A stretch of 64,000 nucleotides of DNA from Scalesia atractyloides. Taxonomy: Eukaryota > Streptophyta > Magnoliopsida > Asterales > Asteraceae. Where the stretch lies: the NCBI GenBank assembly GCA_947069175.1, contig CAMTDV010000017.1, positions 36,775,126 through 36,839,125 on the forward strand, given 5' to 3'. Of the stretch, positions 24,331-34,690 are shown piece after piece. Positions within the stretch are counted from its first letter, which is position 1, and every line of letters begins with the position of its first letter. The notes beneath the pieces are model-generated. The model saw nothing but the letters and a program-made list of their open reading frames with translations, was not told the origin of the DNA and ran no database searches. The position numbers were made by a program, and so were the translations under genes.

Positions 24331-24840
24331 GTTGGCACGCCAGGTTCACACTCATAATGTAATGGGGAACATGCTCAACGCTCAAAATGTAATCGGGAGC
24401 GGCGGCCTATGAAATTGCATGTACTGAAAATAATAAATTTAATCTAAACAATAACCACACAAACAGTTTACACAAGCTGAATACACATTTATTCATGATA
24501 TGATGTATGCACAATGATTTAAATATAATAAATAGTAAGACACATGATACACCCCAAAAATGTGATTAAAATGGGGAATTTGTAGAGATTCACTCACAGT
24601 GGGTGCGTTCGGCTGATGATATTGAATGCGCACGAGTTTAGAGGATTGATCGACGAGGAAAAACTAACCTAATTAATAACAAAAAGTAAGGTAAATAAAT
24701 GGATTTTATTAACAACTTTAATAGGATTTTTTTGGATATATTTTTGTGAGTTTTAGGCTATTTTCTAACTTTAAAAATGTTATTTTTAAGTATTTTTAAT
24801 TGATTTTTAAATAAAATAAATAAATAAAAATAAAAAAATG

Positions 24841-24890
24841 TTGACTTTTTGACCGTTGACTTGTTGACCGTGGACCGTTGACTTGTTGAC
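24841..24890 (+). promoter_or_regulatory. Cluster of six TTGAC (W-box core) motifs
   Basis: TTGAC occurs at 24841, 24849, 24856, 24864, 24878 and 24886, four of them followed by C or T as in a full W-box. WRKY factors bind such sites; activity here is inferred. Confidence 0.5.
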
Positions 24891-24912
24891 CGGTTTTATT
24901 GTGTAAGTATAT

Positions 24913-24990
24913 GCGCCGGGTGAGGCTCGAACCCGAGACCTCCCGTTCGCGTGCACGCAGCTCTACCAACTAAGCTACGTGTCTAACCTG
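24913..24990 (-). repeat. tRNA-like segment 1 in the solo LTR
   Basis: Read on the minus strand it has an A-box match (TAGCTTAGTTGG, with the D-arm continuing GTAGAGC) and a B-box-like GGTTCGAGCCT about 40 bases later. The acceptor stem does not pair, so it is a tRNA-derived relic. Confidence 0.6.
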
Positions 24991-25082
24991 AAATAATTCT
25001 GTTTTTAATTATATTTATATACTAACTCAGTTTATTCAAAATTCTTTTATTTTCAAAAATGTTTTAAATCATCGGATCGGTG

Positions 25083-25160
25083 TCGTCAACAGGTCTCGAA
25101 CCCGGGACCTGTGACTTAATGTTACACACAGTCCACCGCTGGACTGTGTGTCTAACTTGG
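25083..25160 (-). repeat. tRNA-like segment 2 with hairpin
   Basis: The minus strand contains GGTTCGAGACC (B-box-like). An 11-bp perfect hairpin CACACAGTCCA/TGGACTGTGTG with a four-base loop lies at 25125-25150. Confidence 0.5.
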
Positions 25161-25239
25161 TTAATATACATATTTTTAATATACTTAACATCTAACGGAG
25201 TTAACTCGGTTCAGTTTTAAAAAAAGACATTTTATTACT

Positions 25240-25325
25240 GCGAGGGTGCGTGTGTCAAGAATCGAACTCGGGACGTGTATGTATTTGTTTGCACACAGTC
25301 CACCGCTGGACTGTGTGTCTAACCC
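25240..25325 (-). repeat. tRNA-like segment 3 with the same hairpin
   Basis: The minus strand has AGTTCGATTCT (B-box-like) and the same CACACAGTCCA/TGGACTGTGTG hairpin as segment 2. Segments 2 and 3 are therefore diverged copies about 165 bp apart. Confidence 0.5.
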
Positions 25326-26314
25326 GTTAATAAAACTGATTTTAATTAATCTTATAACATAACTGAACTTCGTCTTCTTCGTTCGAAACACAGACATCGG
25401 TCAAAGCAACTGTTACTTGATTAATTCGGTTAATGAACAAGATGAACAATTGAAAAGTATTGAACCGAAGAGTTTGGGGAAAGAAAGTACCAAACAGATC
25501 TTCTTCTTCAGAAAATCCGGCGAAGATCGTCGGCTCTGTTTTGGTGACCTTCGGCTGTTAGAATCAATTAACAGTTTGGAGGGATTAGATGTCAAATTGA
25601 ACTAATGAGTAATGATTATCAGTATGATTGAATGATCATACCGGTTAACAGCGAGTTTCCGAAAAATCCAGAAGTTTTCCGGTGAAAACAGAAAGTCCGG
25701 CAATGTCGTCTGGGGTTGATTCTGAGTGATGGAGTGATGTTAGAATTTGTCTAATAATGGAATGAAACAGAAAAGTCGAGGTATTTACCGCGTAGATGAA
25801 AGTCCCTCCGGCGACTTGCAGAGAATTCCGGCGAGTGAAATTTCTTGCGACAGAGATTCTTCAGAGGTTTAAGGTGAGTGGGAGTGATGTCAGTATGAGT
25901 TCTATGATCTTATTTTTGGGTAAGAAGAAAGGATGGATTGAACTCGGTTTTCCGGCGAAAATTTCCGGTTAATTTTCAGAGAATTCCGGCGACTTCCGGC
26001 GAAGCTTTCTGAGCGAAAATGGAGAGTGTAGTTGGATAGGTTCGTGAGTTTAACTGATGAACAAAGATAAATCCCGAATTTGAATTTTATTTTCGGTTTC
26101 AATGGGAATTATGGTAATGAATGAAATTGATGGTTTTCTTCGGTTATAACCGATCTTATTGTTAATGTAAACGTTATGACAAAAAGAAACGGCAAAATTT
26201 GACGAAATTGTCGGGATTTCCGGCGTGAGCGGATTTGGGCGCGTTGTGTAACTGGGTTTTGATTTCCAGATTTAATTTATGTATTAATTGTTTCAATATG
26301 TAAACAAAGATCAC

Positions 26315-26412
26315 GAGTGGCGGAACGGATGAATGTGTGTGTGTTAAAGCTGTGCTGACCCGTTGACCCGGCTGACCCGGGTTCGAATCCCGGCTTCAGC
26401 ATATTATTTTTA
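26315..26412 (+). repeat. tRNA-like segment 4 with A box, B box and T-run
   Basis: TGGCGGAACGG (26318-26328) fits the A-box consensus and GGTTCGAATCC (26380-26390) fits the B-box exactly. The T-stem CCGGG/CCCGG pairs. TTTTT at 26407-26411 could terminate RNA polymerase III. No matching 5' acceptor arm is visible, so it is not a normal tRNA gene. Confidence 0.55.
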
Positions 26413-29400
26413 ATTCACTATTTTTAATACATTTTCAAAAATAAATTTTATATTCTAATATACTTATTAATTATGTATCGTTTAAAATTAATTTGGGCAT
26501 TTAATACGCAACGAAATTTTTGACTGGTTGTTCGGTTAATAAACGAAGCGGGTTTGGTTAATCCGGTTTTTTGACGGATGTTACATAATGGGGGGTGATG
26601 GGGCCTAAATGAGAACTCAAGTGGACTTGCATTTGCACAAAGGCAACCATTAGAACCTGTTCAAGAGTTGGTTGGACAACACCCGCAAGTTCTTCAACAA
26701 CAAATGCTTCAACAAAGACAAGAATTTCAAAGGCAGATTCCCCAGCAACAAATTCCTTGGCCACCACCTCAACTGTATGCACCTCAAAGGCAAATGCCAA
26801 GGCAAGCGGGTCAACAACCAAGAGTGCCATTGGGTGTTCCAAGAAGGCATAACCGTGAGGTAGTAAGGGGATTGAAGTTCATTTTAGACCTGTTATTAAT
26901 AATAATCCTTCTCCGGTGGTGATTCCTCAAAATCACGAACGAAGAACTTTTGAGGTTAGAACTAACTCACTACAAATTTTGCCAAAGTAAAAGGGTTGGC
27001 TATGGAAGAACCATATATTCATTTGGAAGCTTATGATTCCATTTGCAACACTATTGGAGGGCAAGGTTTTTTGTCCGATGATGTTAAATTGGTGCTTTTC
27101 CAATTTTCTTTGGAAGACAAAGCAAAAATGGTTTTATATGTTGCCTTTCACCTCGATTCACACTTGGGATGAGATGCAACAATGGTTTTTGGAAGAGTTC
27201 TTCGCTGCTCAAAAGACTAATGATGCAAGACACAGTTTAAGAAGCTTTCAACAACAAGCGGTGAGATATTTCATGAGGCTTTTGAGAGATTTAACATGAT
27301 GATTAAAAACTGCCCTCACCATGGTATTGAGCTTTGGAAGTTGTTGAACGCCTTTCATGAGGGGTTGAATTCGGAAGATGCTCGATATTTAATGTCCATT
27401 ACTAACCGGTACATTTGGTACCAATTTTGAGCAAGACGATTGGGCGTTTTTGGAACAAATGTTGGTCACATCTAAGAGGAAGGCCCAATCTTCTAGAAGA
27501 GCAAGGCCGGTTATCACGAGACCGCAAGTGCATCTTGTGGATGGTGGGGGAGTTCAGGCCACTAATCAGGTATATGATGTTTGTACTAATTATAATGAAC
27601 TGGGTCATGCAGCGGATACCTGTTTGGGAGTTCAAGATAAAATATAAGAGGTGAATGCAATTCAAGGCCAAGGGGGAGATGGTAGGAACTGTAACATGAA
27701 TTCGAACACCTAGCATCCCGGTTTGAGAAATCATCCAAATTTCAATTATGGAAATCCGATGAATCAAGCCAATCCTAATTTCCAACGAAATCAAAGTAAT
27801 TAAGTTCCTTGCCAACAATTAAACAGTCAAGGTACTTATCGGGGCAGGAACACTCAAGGCTTTCAAAGGCAATTTCAACAACCGGGTAATGAGCAAGGGG
27901 GTTCATCGGGTCAAGTTACTTCAAGTAGGAATGAAGTTACGGATATGCTTAAGATGATGCAACAAAACATGCAAAGGAGAAATTAGATGGATGATGCTCG
28001 CTTGCATAAAGATGAAATTCGTGACAAAGCCATCCAATCTTTGACCACACAAATGGGTCAACTTGTAACCGAAGTAGCGGATTTAAAGAAAAACAAAGGT
28101 CAATTTCCGAGTAACACCAAGGTAAATCATTTTCATGATTCTTCTCGTAATATTCCTATTAACCATGTTAGTGATTTGAGAAGTGGTAAAGAATACAAAA
28201 CTAACCCATGACTGGATTTGGTTGATGGAATGGTGGAGGATATTACGGGGTTGGGAAGTGATGAGGAAGAATCCTCACCCACTAATGTATTGAAAAAACC
28301 CAATTTTAAAAGATCGGGTTTGAATGAATTTTTGAATGATAAGGACAAGGGGGTGGGATCTAGTCAAATTCCATTTCCTTCGGCCTTAGTTGACCCGAGT
28401 AAAATGAACATATTATCAAAAAGGGATCCTCAAAAGGAAGAGATATGGGAGGTGTTCAAACAAGTGAAGGTTAACCTTCCATTACTTGAGAAAAATTAAC
28501 AAGTACCCGCTTACGCAAAATTTTTAAAAGAATTGTGTACCCAAAAGAGGCAACAAAAAGTGCCTAAAAGAGTTGATTTAACTGAAAGAGGTAAGTACAG
28601 TTTTAAAAGGGGATCTTCCTCCTAAGCTCCAAGATCCGGGAACGCCATTAATTAATATACAAGTTGGTGATTTTCAAAGGTCAATGGTGTTATTAGATCT
28701 TGGAGCCGGAGTGAGCATTCTCTCGGGGGCTTATGTGACCAATATGATTTTGGTTCATTGAAGCGGGTCGAGACAACGGTTGTTCTAGCTGATTTGTCTC
28801 ATAAGCTTCCCCGAGGGATTGTGCGAGATTGGATTGTTAAAGTTGTGGAATTTTATTATCCCATTGACTTTCTAGTTTTGGATTACTCATCAGTTGACCC
28901 GATTCAACAACAAAATGTTATTTTGGGTTGACCATTTTACATGCCGCTCATGCCATTATTGATTGTCGATATCGTACGGTCGACATGGAATTCAGAAATA
29001 GAAAAATGCAACTAAATGTTCACTAATGTTTTTACTAAATGGTTTAGTTAACAGGTGTGACCTACGCATGTATGAGGAAGATGCTTTGGAAACTTGTGTT
29101 TGTGATATTCGTGAGCAGATACATGTTTGTGCTTTGCATGTGGAAGAGCAAAAGCAAGAGGCATTGGCTATGCAAGAAGGAGGGCCACCATAGACCCACA
29201 AAGTAGAGAGTTTACCGGCCGAGATCAATTCGGACACAAAGCCTTCTTTGGAATGCCCACCACAAGTTGAATTGAAAGATTTGTTGAGTCATTTGAAGTA
29301 TGCATTTTTGGGGGACAATGAGACATTGTCGGTTATCATTGCTTCCAACGTAAATGAGGCTCAAGAGCAAGATCTTTTGGATGTGTTAAAGACTCACAAG

Positions 29401-30180
29401 GTGGCTATTGGATGGACCAGTGCAGATTTGAAGGGTATTAGTCCATCCATAGTTATGCACAAGATTATCACCACTGAAGATGCAAAGCCAACCCGAGGCA
29501 CAAAGAAGACTGAATCCCAACTTGCGGGAAGTTGTGAAAAAATAAGTCAAGTGGTTGGATGCGGGGATCATTTACCCCATTTCAGACAATGCATGGGTGA
29601 GTCCCACCTAGGTAGTGCCAAAGAATGCCGGCATACACGTAATCAAAGATGAAAACAGTGAACAAATTGCCACCCGACCGGTCACCGGGTGGCGAGTGTG
29701 CATCGATTATAGAAAATTGAATGTGGCTACCTCCAAGGACCATTTCCCATTACCTTTATTGACCAAATAATTAAAAAACTTTTCGTTCAAAAATATTATT
29801 GTTTTTGGACCGGTACTCGGGTTATAACCAAATTGCAATTCACCCGGATGACCAACATAAGACCACCTTCACATGTCGTTATGGCACTTTTGCTTTTAGA
29901 CGTATGCCATTTGGATTGTGCAATGCCCCGTGATGTACACAAAATGCAACATATAAATTACATCAATGAGGCATAAAATTAACCATTTTTAGTACTAAAG
30001 TTGGAAAAAGCACGTTTCTTTGTTCCTTTTGTATTTTCAGGATAAAAAGAGCTTAAACGAACAAAAGAAGCAAATAAGCAGCTAAAACCAACATAAATAC
30101 AGAAAGAAGGGATAACAAGCCATGCCCGACCCTTCAGCAACACCCCAAAAGACAAAAACACCAGATCACAGAAGATGAGC

Positions 30181-30464
30181 ACGGGTCGTGTCCACCAAGC
30201 ACGGGGCATGGTCAAGCCCTGCACTACATGACAAAACATTCAGAAGCTTCCACGCCCACCACGGGGCCGTGTCCAGAGTAACACGGGCCGTGGTCAACTA
30301 TAAGATTTGCAGAATCAGGATAGTACAACGAACAGTTGACCACGGGGCCGTGCCTAGAGGCCACGGGGTCGTGTGGGGCCCTCTGCTGACAAATGCAATT
30401 AATGAAGAAAGAGAAGGATGTTGGACACGGGGCCGTGGTCAGGCTTCTGTTCAGACTATAAATA
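30181..30464 (+). promoter_or_regulatory. Palindrome array and TATA box in the solo LTR
   Basis: CACGGGGCCGTG-type motifs (arms CACGG/CCGTG) occur about seven times, near 30181, 30199, 30259, 30280, 30340, 30361 and 30425. TATAAATA follows at 30457-30464. Confidence 0.7.
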
Positions 30465-31030
30465 GGGGTGCTTGGTTACCCACAAAGGCATCCCTTGGCA
30501 AACAACTTCTCTCTCACTTTGCCACCACTACAACACCAACACCCACCACCATCATCCATCTTCCATCTTTAGAGTGTGTAGTAGTCTCGGGATCCAAGAT
30601 AGATTGTAAGGGTTCTTGTCAAACAAAGGCCATGCTTGGCTAAATTCCTTACATCACTTGGTGAAGACTAATCTTTTATGTATTACTTTTAGTTTTTAAT
30701 CTTTCGGCACTTTTTATTTGGGTTTGTATTAATGACTTTAATAACTAGTTTCTTATGTTGAAAGTGAATTTTCTTAACCATTTCTTCATGATGTCATTGA
30801 TTTGCTCATTCGTGTCTTTACGGTCTATATAAAGCGCATTAACTACTTGGAAGGGGGTTAGAAGGGTGGTTTGGTAAAGTTCTTGTCTCGTTCAGTGTAT
30901 AGATCCTGTGAGGACTTGGTTCAAGCCTATTAGGGCCTCCTTCAATGCTCAACGGGTATTGGATGGCGGGGGCGCGAATGGCTTGAACCCCTCATATGTA
31001 AACTACTATTAATACTTTAAACCGGCTACT

Positions 31031-31220
31031 TGGGATTGTATCCCTGCTGACTCAAACCACTTAGCCGAGGGTAACGTCACCTTCAAAAGAGGGGCCTACC
31101 ATTTTTCGCATTAATAACTTACTTAATTGTCTTCCAATATTCCGACCTTTTGGGATTGTATCCCTGCTGACTCAAACCACTGGGTTGAGGGTAACGTCAC
31201 CTTCAAAAGAGGGGCCTACT
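31031..31220. repeat. Tandem duplication, period 120 bp
   Basis: TGGGATTGTATCCCTGCTGA and about 50 further bases recur at 31031 and 31151 inside the solo LTR. Confidence 0.85.
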
Positions 31221-31815
31221 ACTACAACTAAGATAATCTCTTAAAAAGTCCGAAAGTGCGAAAACTATCAAAGGATACATAAAAGAGAAGTTGGATCCAA
31301 GTGATTCTATCTTGTCTATTTGTATTTCATTTTATTTTATTTATCTTTTTACTTATCTTTATGTTTTAAAACTTTTATCAAAAATTTAGATTGATTAGAC
31401 GCTGACGATAAACCAGTATTAAAAGCCCTTGTGTCCTTGGACGATCTCGGTATCTTACCAACGCTATACTACGCTCACGATGGGTGCACTTGCCCAAGTG
31501 TGTGTTTATTGTTAGTAGAATATCGTGTTTTATAAATTTAAAACTTGACTATGCGTAAAATGGACTAAAAATGACAATAAAAATATAGTACGCTTAGCAC
31601 ACACCACCCCGACCACTTTTCAACTTTGTATGATGAGTATTTTTCGGACATAGTCGGGAATTCACTTGAAGTATTCATGGATGACTTTTCCATTTTTGGC
31701 CCAACTTTCGAGTCTTGTCTTGCTGAGTTAAAAAGTTTTGAAAAGATGTGTTGAGACAAACTTGGTGCTAAGTTGGGACAAAAGTCATTTCATGGTCAGG
31801 AAGGTATTGTGTTAG

Positions 31816-32283
31816 GTTTTTACTGAACCATCAGTTCTTGGTGCCATAGGCAATTAGGATTTATTGGGAGGGATTTGGGGTTGGCTATATATAACTGATT
31901 ATCAGGTGAAAACTTTGTGTTCTAATAATCCAAGTACTTGGTCCCCTTTTATCACAATCAAACACACACTCACGAACCATGTTTATGTAGTTCATCCCAA
32001 TTAAACTTTGACATTGACATTCGTAGAAAACCTGAAACCGGGGAAGAACATTACTTCTCCTTTCTGAATCAAATCTTGTTAAGTGATATTTAGTTAATTT
32101 TAGTTCTACAAACCAAACAACCAAATCTTGAAATTACTTTTCTGCATTTTAATTTTATTAGTCGTAATTTGCAAACTACTTAGTAAATAAATGTTCCACA
32201 AACTCCCGGTGTTCGATACCCATTTACCACTATCTAATTAGTGTGTTTGGTTTATTTTTTAGTGGGACTTCGACCTCACGCCA
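31816..32283 (+). repeat. 3' LTR remnant of the Athila-like element
   Basis: It matches 22633-23084 of the left LTR and ends ACGCCA. The first 700 bp or so of the LTR are missing, deleted together with the end of pol. Confidence 0.8.
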
Positions 32284-32960
32284 TACGACCGTGAGTAATC
32301 ATTAATAAGAAGCAAAAGATAAATGTTACCAACCGGAGTAGGTGGAGAGATTGGACCATAGAGATCGCCATAAACTAGTCTTTATGGCTTCCCACATATC
32401 CTTAACAGATTTCAGATTACTAGTTTGAAGTATTAAGTCTTCTAGTATTGACTGGTACAGAAATGCCTTTACCACGTTATTCTTTTTAGCATCCATTGAA
32501 CCTGGTTCAATTACTTCCCGCACTCCATGAATACCCAGAATTACCCCCATTTGCATACTCCAAATAATTTAATTCGTTGTCGTTAACATTAGACACGGAA
32601 ATGACAAAGGGTTTGGTTCTTCGCCTGTGGCGGTGGCACAACTACATCGCCCATCTGGTTATTCTTCCTTATCCAAAAGTAAGTTTGCGATAAATCCGGT
32701 TCAGGATTATCCAGCTCGTAGTTCACAGCTAAATAAAAGTAAACCTACCCAACCTTTGACCACGATCGAGCAGAGAATCTGTTAAAATTCCGGTAAACCT
32801 AACCCTCTGAACTGGTTTGATCGACTGAGATGGTTCCAGCCCTTCTTCGAATCTTGAATCCATATGGTCATTTTTCCTTTGCGTCACCTGAATCACATGA
32901 TACCCCAACCCTCCATAGCTGCAATCGTTACGCATAGGTACAAAATCATTTGGATCTCTG
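32284..32960 (-). pseudogene. Copia gag joined to integrase by an internal deletion
   Basis: Minus-strand gag of the UBN2 type runs from about 32950 to 32345 (KSVKDMWEAIK near 32370). It then passes, with a frame change, into an integrase start (GDLYGPISPPTPVGN near 32350, INDYSR near 32297). The zinc knuckle, protease and integrase zinc-binding region are absent. This shell element was therefore already a deletion derivative when the Athila element split its integrase at 32283/21908. Confidence 0.8.
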
Positions 32961-32968
32961 ATACCAAT
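32950..32968 (-). other. Primer-binding site of the minus-strand Copia element
   Basis: The minus strand reads TTGGTATCAGAGATCC just inside the 5' LTR, a tRNA-Met type site. Confidence 0.75.
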
Positions 32969-33034
32969 TCAAATTGAAATTGGTACCAGTAAACAAGTGA
33001 ATAATCAAATCAGAAGAACAAACAATTGGCTAAA

Positions 33035-33798
33035 TGTTGGGTTATGTAAGATCTGCTGATGATGAAAGTCAAAATCTAAGAGAACCATCTTCCCTGCCTG
33101 ATGGAATAATGTTAAAGAATGAGCAATTGTATCAGAAGTTCCCCCTTGAAAGCTTCACGAACAACCAACCAAAACTGTTGAAACAAGAATTGTTGGGTTA
33201 AAGTACTGGAAGACAAAGTACAAGTGTGGAATGATAAAGTGCTAGTCAACAAGTCAAAGTTGAAGATAAGAGACCAGTCAACACAAAAGAGTAAAGGTAC
33301 TGGTTTCCAAAAGTGTTGGAATCCTTCCAACAGTTTTAGAATCCCAGTTGTTTTCCTTGTATTTTATTGTATTTCAATGTAATAGTAGTTTTTCCAAGTG
33401 TTCAGCAGTTTTGCGCAGCAGTTTTGCAAACTGCGCAAAACTGCTGGCAGTTACATCATTTACTAGGTTGTTTAGGGTCGCTTTCATGGTGACGTCACCA
33501 ACAGTTCTCTCCTCTTGTATATATAGAATAGTACACGGTGTAATAGGTAACTCTTAGATTTGAATATGCTCCGATCAAAGTATCTAGAGAGAGAAAAGAA
33601 GAACTAAGAGAGAGTGCACCTGGTGACGGAGAGTGAATTGTACTATTGATTGTTCTTAAATCATTGAATATATTTGAATCTTTTGACGGTCATTTCATAA
33701 ATACAGATGTGTATTGAATTGACATATTTATTATGACTGATTGATTAATTTCTAAACTGATAAAAAACACACACAAACACACACTCTCAAATCCAACA
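33035..33798 (+). repeat. 764-bp solo Copia-type LTR (TSD CTAAA)
   Basis: It runs TGTTGG...CCAACA with perfect 6-bp inverted ends and identical flanks CTAAA (33030-33034 and 33799-33803). A CRE-like palindrome TGACGTCA lies at 33490, a TATATATA box near 33518, and a perfect 15-base inverted repeat at 33404-33445. The family is a Copia type (Tork-like is a guess). Confidence 0.92.
33404..33525 (+). promoter_or_regulatory. Inverted repeat, CRE-like site and TATA box in the solo LTR
   Basis: AGCAGTTTTGCGCAG (33404-33418) is perfectly complementary to 33431-33445. TGACGTCA at 33490-33497 is a full bZIP-type palindrome about 20 bases before the TATA box. Confidence 0.65.
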
Positions 33799-34077
33799 CT
33801 AAACACCCAAAAACTTTATTATTGGGAGAAATCTAAATCAAAAACACCAATTATAGATCCATACCTATTGTTGCGATATATATAATCTAACCTATACAAT
33901 TAGACTATAACTAGGATTATATTTGATTAAAATCACAATAATTATTTGGAACAATTTCTATTCTAACTCAAGTAGGAAACTTGATAATTATCCACCATTT
34001 AATCGACTGGCTTGTAGGTATTCGATTTGCATACGAATACTTCTCATCCTTATTTGGCCCACGGATGTAGCCATTGA

Positions 34078-34690
34078 TAGACAGAAAACTCGCCAACAGT
34101 ATCGATGTGTCATTCACCTTAGCTTCATTTTAGACACATCTTAGTTTGTAGAGAAACTCTCATAAATTATTAATGTATACATCTTATTTATGCCATATAA
34201 CTATTTCTTTTTTACAATGTCAATATAAACTAACATTTTCAACCAATTTTTCAACACTTGATGTGTGATATATAGGAGGTATTGTTTTGTTTTTAGAGCG
34301 TCGCACGGTAGCTTTTTGCAAGATCTTTCTTATTCGAAGTTTACCTTTGGGGTTCATATGTTCATATATGGGGCGAACCTATGTCAAGCGGTTAGAAGGG
34401 GGAGCCGCCCCCTTTTCAAAAAAATTTGGTGTTATATATTCGTGAAAATTCCGAGCGTCCCCCAGTAAAATTTTGTGTTCGCTCCCTTGAGTTGAACTTT
34501 TAAAACCAACCTCTAAGAAGATACCTAATTTTAATAAACTTTCAAAAATCTAATAGTTTTTCCAACTGATGCGTGTGCGGTTGCAACCATAGAGAAGATG
34601 ATAACTTGTTATGTTAATAAGGTTTCAATTAGAGGGTGTTTTTTAAATTTACCCATGTATTTGCAAAAGGTTGAGTGACTAATCAAATAC
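34078..34690. other. No gene seen
   Basis: AT-rich sequence. The part near 34365-34490 (GGGGCGAACC..., GGGAGCCGCCCCC) looks like an old hAT-type MITE, but its ends were not found. Confidence 0.5.

Larger units (their letters stand above)
23729..26585 (-). repeat. 2857-bp solo LTR in reverse orientation (TSD TAATG)
   Basis: On the + strand it runs TGTCACACCCC...GGATGTTACA, which reversed is TGTAACATCC...GGGGTGTGACA, the same ends as the Gypsy LTR at 16857. The flanks TAATG (23724-23728) and TAATG (26586-26590) are identical. No internal region or second LTR is present, so it arose by LTR-LTR recombination. It contains four tRNA-like segments, a TTGAC cluster and a 63-bp direct repeat near 24230-24330. 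Confidence 0.9.
23243..27660 (+). pseudogene. Athila gag, interrupted by a solo LTR
   Basis: A Pro/Thr-rich N-terminal segment (23277-23728) resumes at 26591 after the 23729-26585 insertion, with Gln-rich sequence (26640-26840). The capsid core follows near 26995-27410, with the Athila-like pattern FSLEDKAKM near 27108 and TTWDEM-type sequence near 27160. A degenerate zinc knuckle (CTNYNELGHAADTC, near 27580) has lost one Cys. Many stops and frame changes occur. Confidence 0.8.
29931..31606 (+). repeat. 1676-bp solo LTR of an Athila-related family (TSD CCCCG)
   Basis: It runs TGATGTACAC...CACACACCA with identical flanks CCCCG (29926-29930 and 31607-31611). The target was Athila reverse transcriptase, which reads on across the insertion. 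U3 has a CACGG/CCGTG palindrome array and a TATA box at 30457. Confidence 0.9.
27660..31812 (+). pseudogene. Athila pol remnant, interrupted by a solo LTR
   Basis: After gag-like linker sequence, a protease-like motif LLDLGAGVSIL appears near 28690. Reverse transcriptase starts near 29640 (WRVCIDYRKLN near 29688) and continues with SGYNQIAIHPDDQ and MPFGLCNAP (near 29925), in more than one frame. The 29931-31606 solo LTR interrupts at that point. The reading then resumes near 31612 and includes the catalytic FMDD box near 31675. It ends near 31812, where sequence jumps into the 3' LTR. Stops, including TAA at 29767, and frameshifts make it inactive. Confidence 0.8.
21908..32283 (+). mobile_element. 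Athila-like Gypsy element nested in Copia (TSD TACCA/TACGA)
   Basis: The left LTR (21908-23084) starts TGATGACGGG. A PBS of the TGGCGTCGTTGC type follows, then gag and pol remnants, then the 3' part of a right LTR ending at 32283. The flanks TACCA (21903-21907) and TACGA (32284-32288) differ by one base. They split one Copia integrase reading, whose motif DYSR lies right of the element and whose continuation lies left of it. Two solo LTRs (23729-26585, 29931-31606) landed inside later. RNase H, integrase and the first half of the right LTR were lost near 31812. Confidence 0.88.
16472..34073 (-). mobile_element. Minus-strand Copia element, interrupted by nested insertions
   Basis: Matching LTRs at 16472-16804 and 32976-34073 (interrupted) bracket Copia gag and pol pieces, all on the minus strand. 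The pieces are the gag-integrase start (32284-32950), integrase to reverse transcriptase (19906-21907), and a purine tract beside the left LTR. Everything else between the LTRs belongs to later insertions at 16857-19905, 21908-32283 and 33035-33798. Exact outer ends and TSD are not clear, because both LTR termini have drifted. Confidence 0.85.
32976..34073 (-). repeat. 5' LTR of the minus-strand Copia element, split
   Basis: The halves 32976-33034 and 33804-34073 match the LTR at 16472-16804. A solo LTR occupies the gap. Confidence 0.8.

Noticed and set aside
24913..26412. Functional tRNA genes
   Set aside because: Acceptor stems do not pair and anticodon arms are abnormal, so they are called tRNA-like repeats instead.
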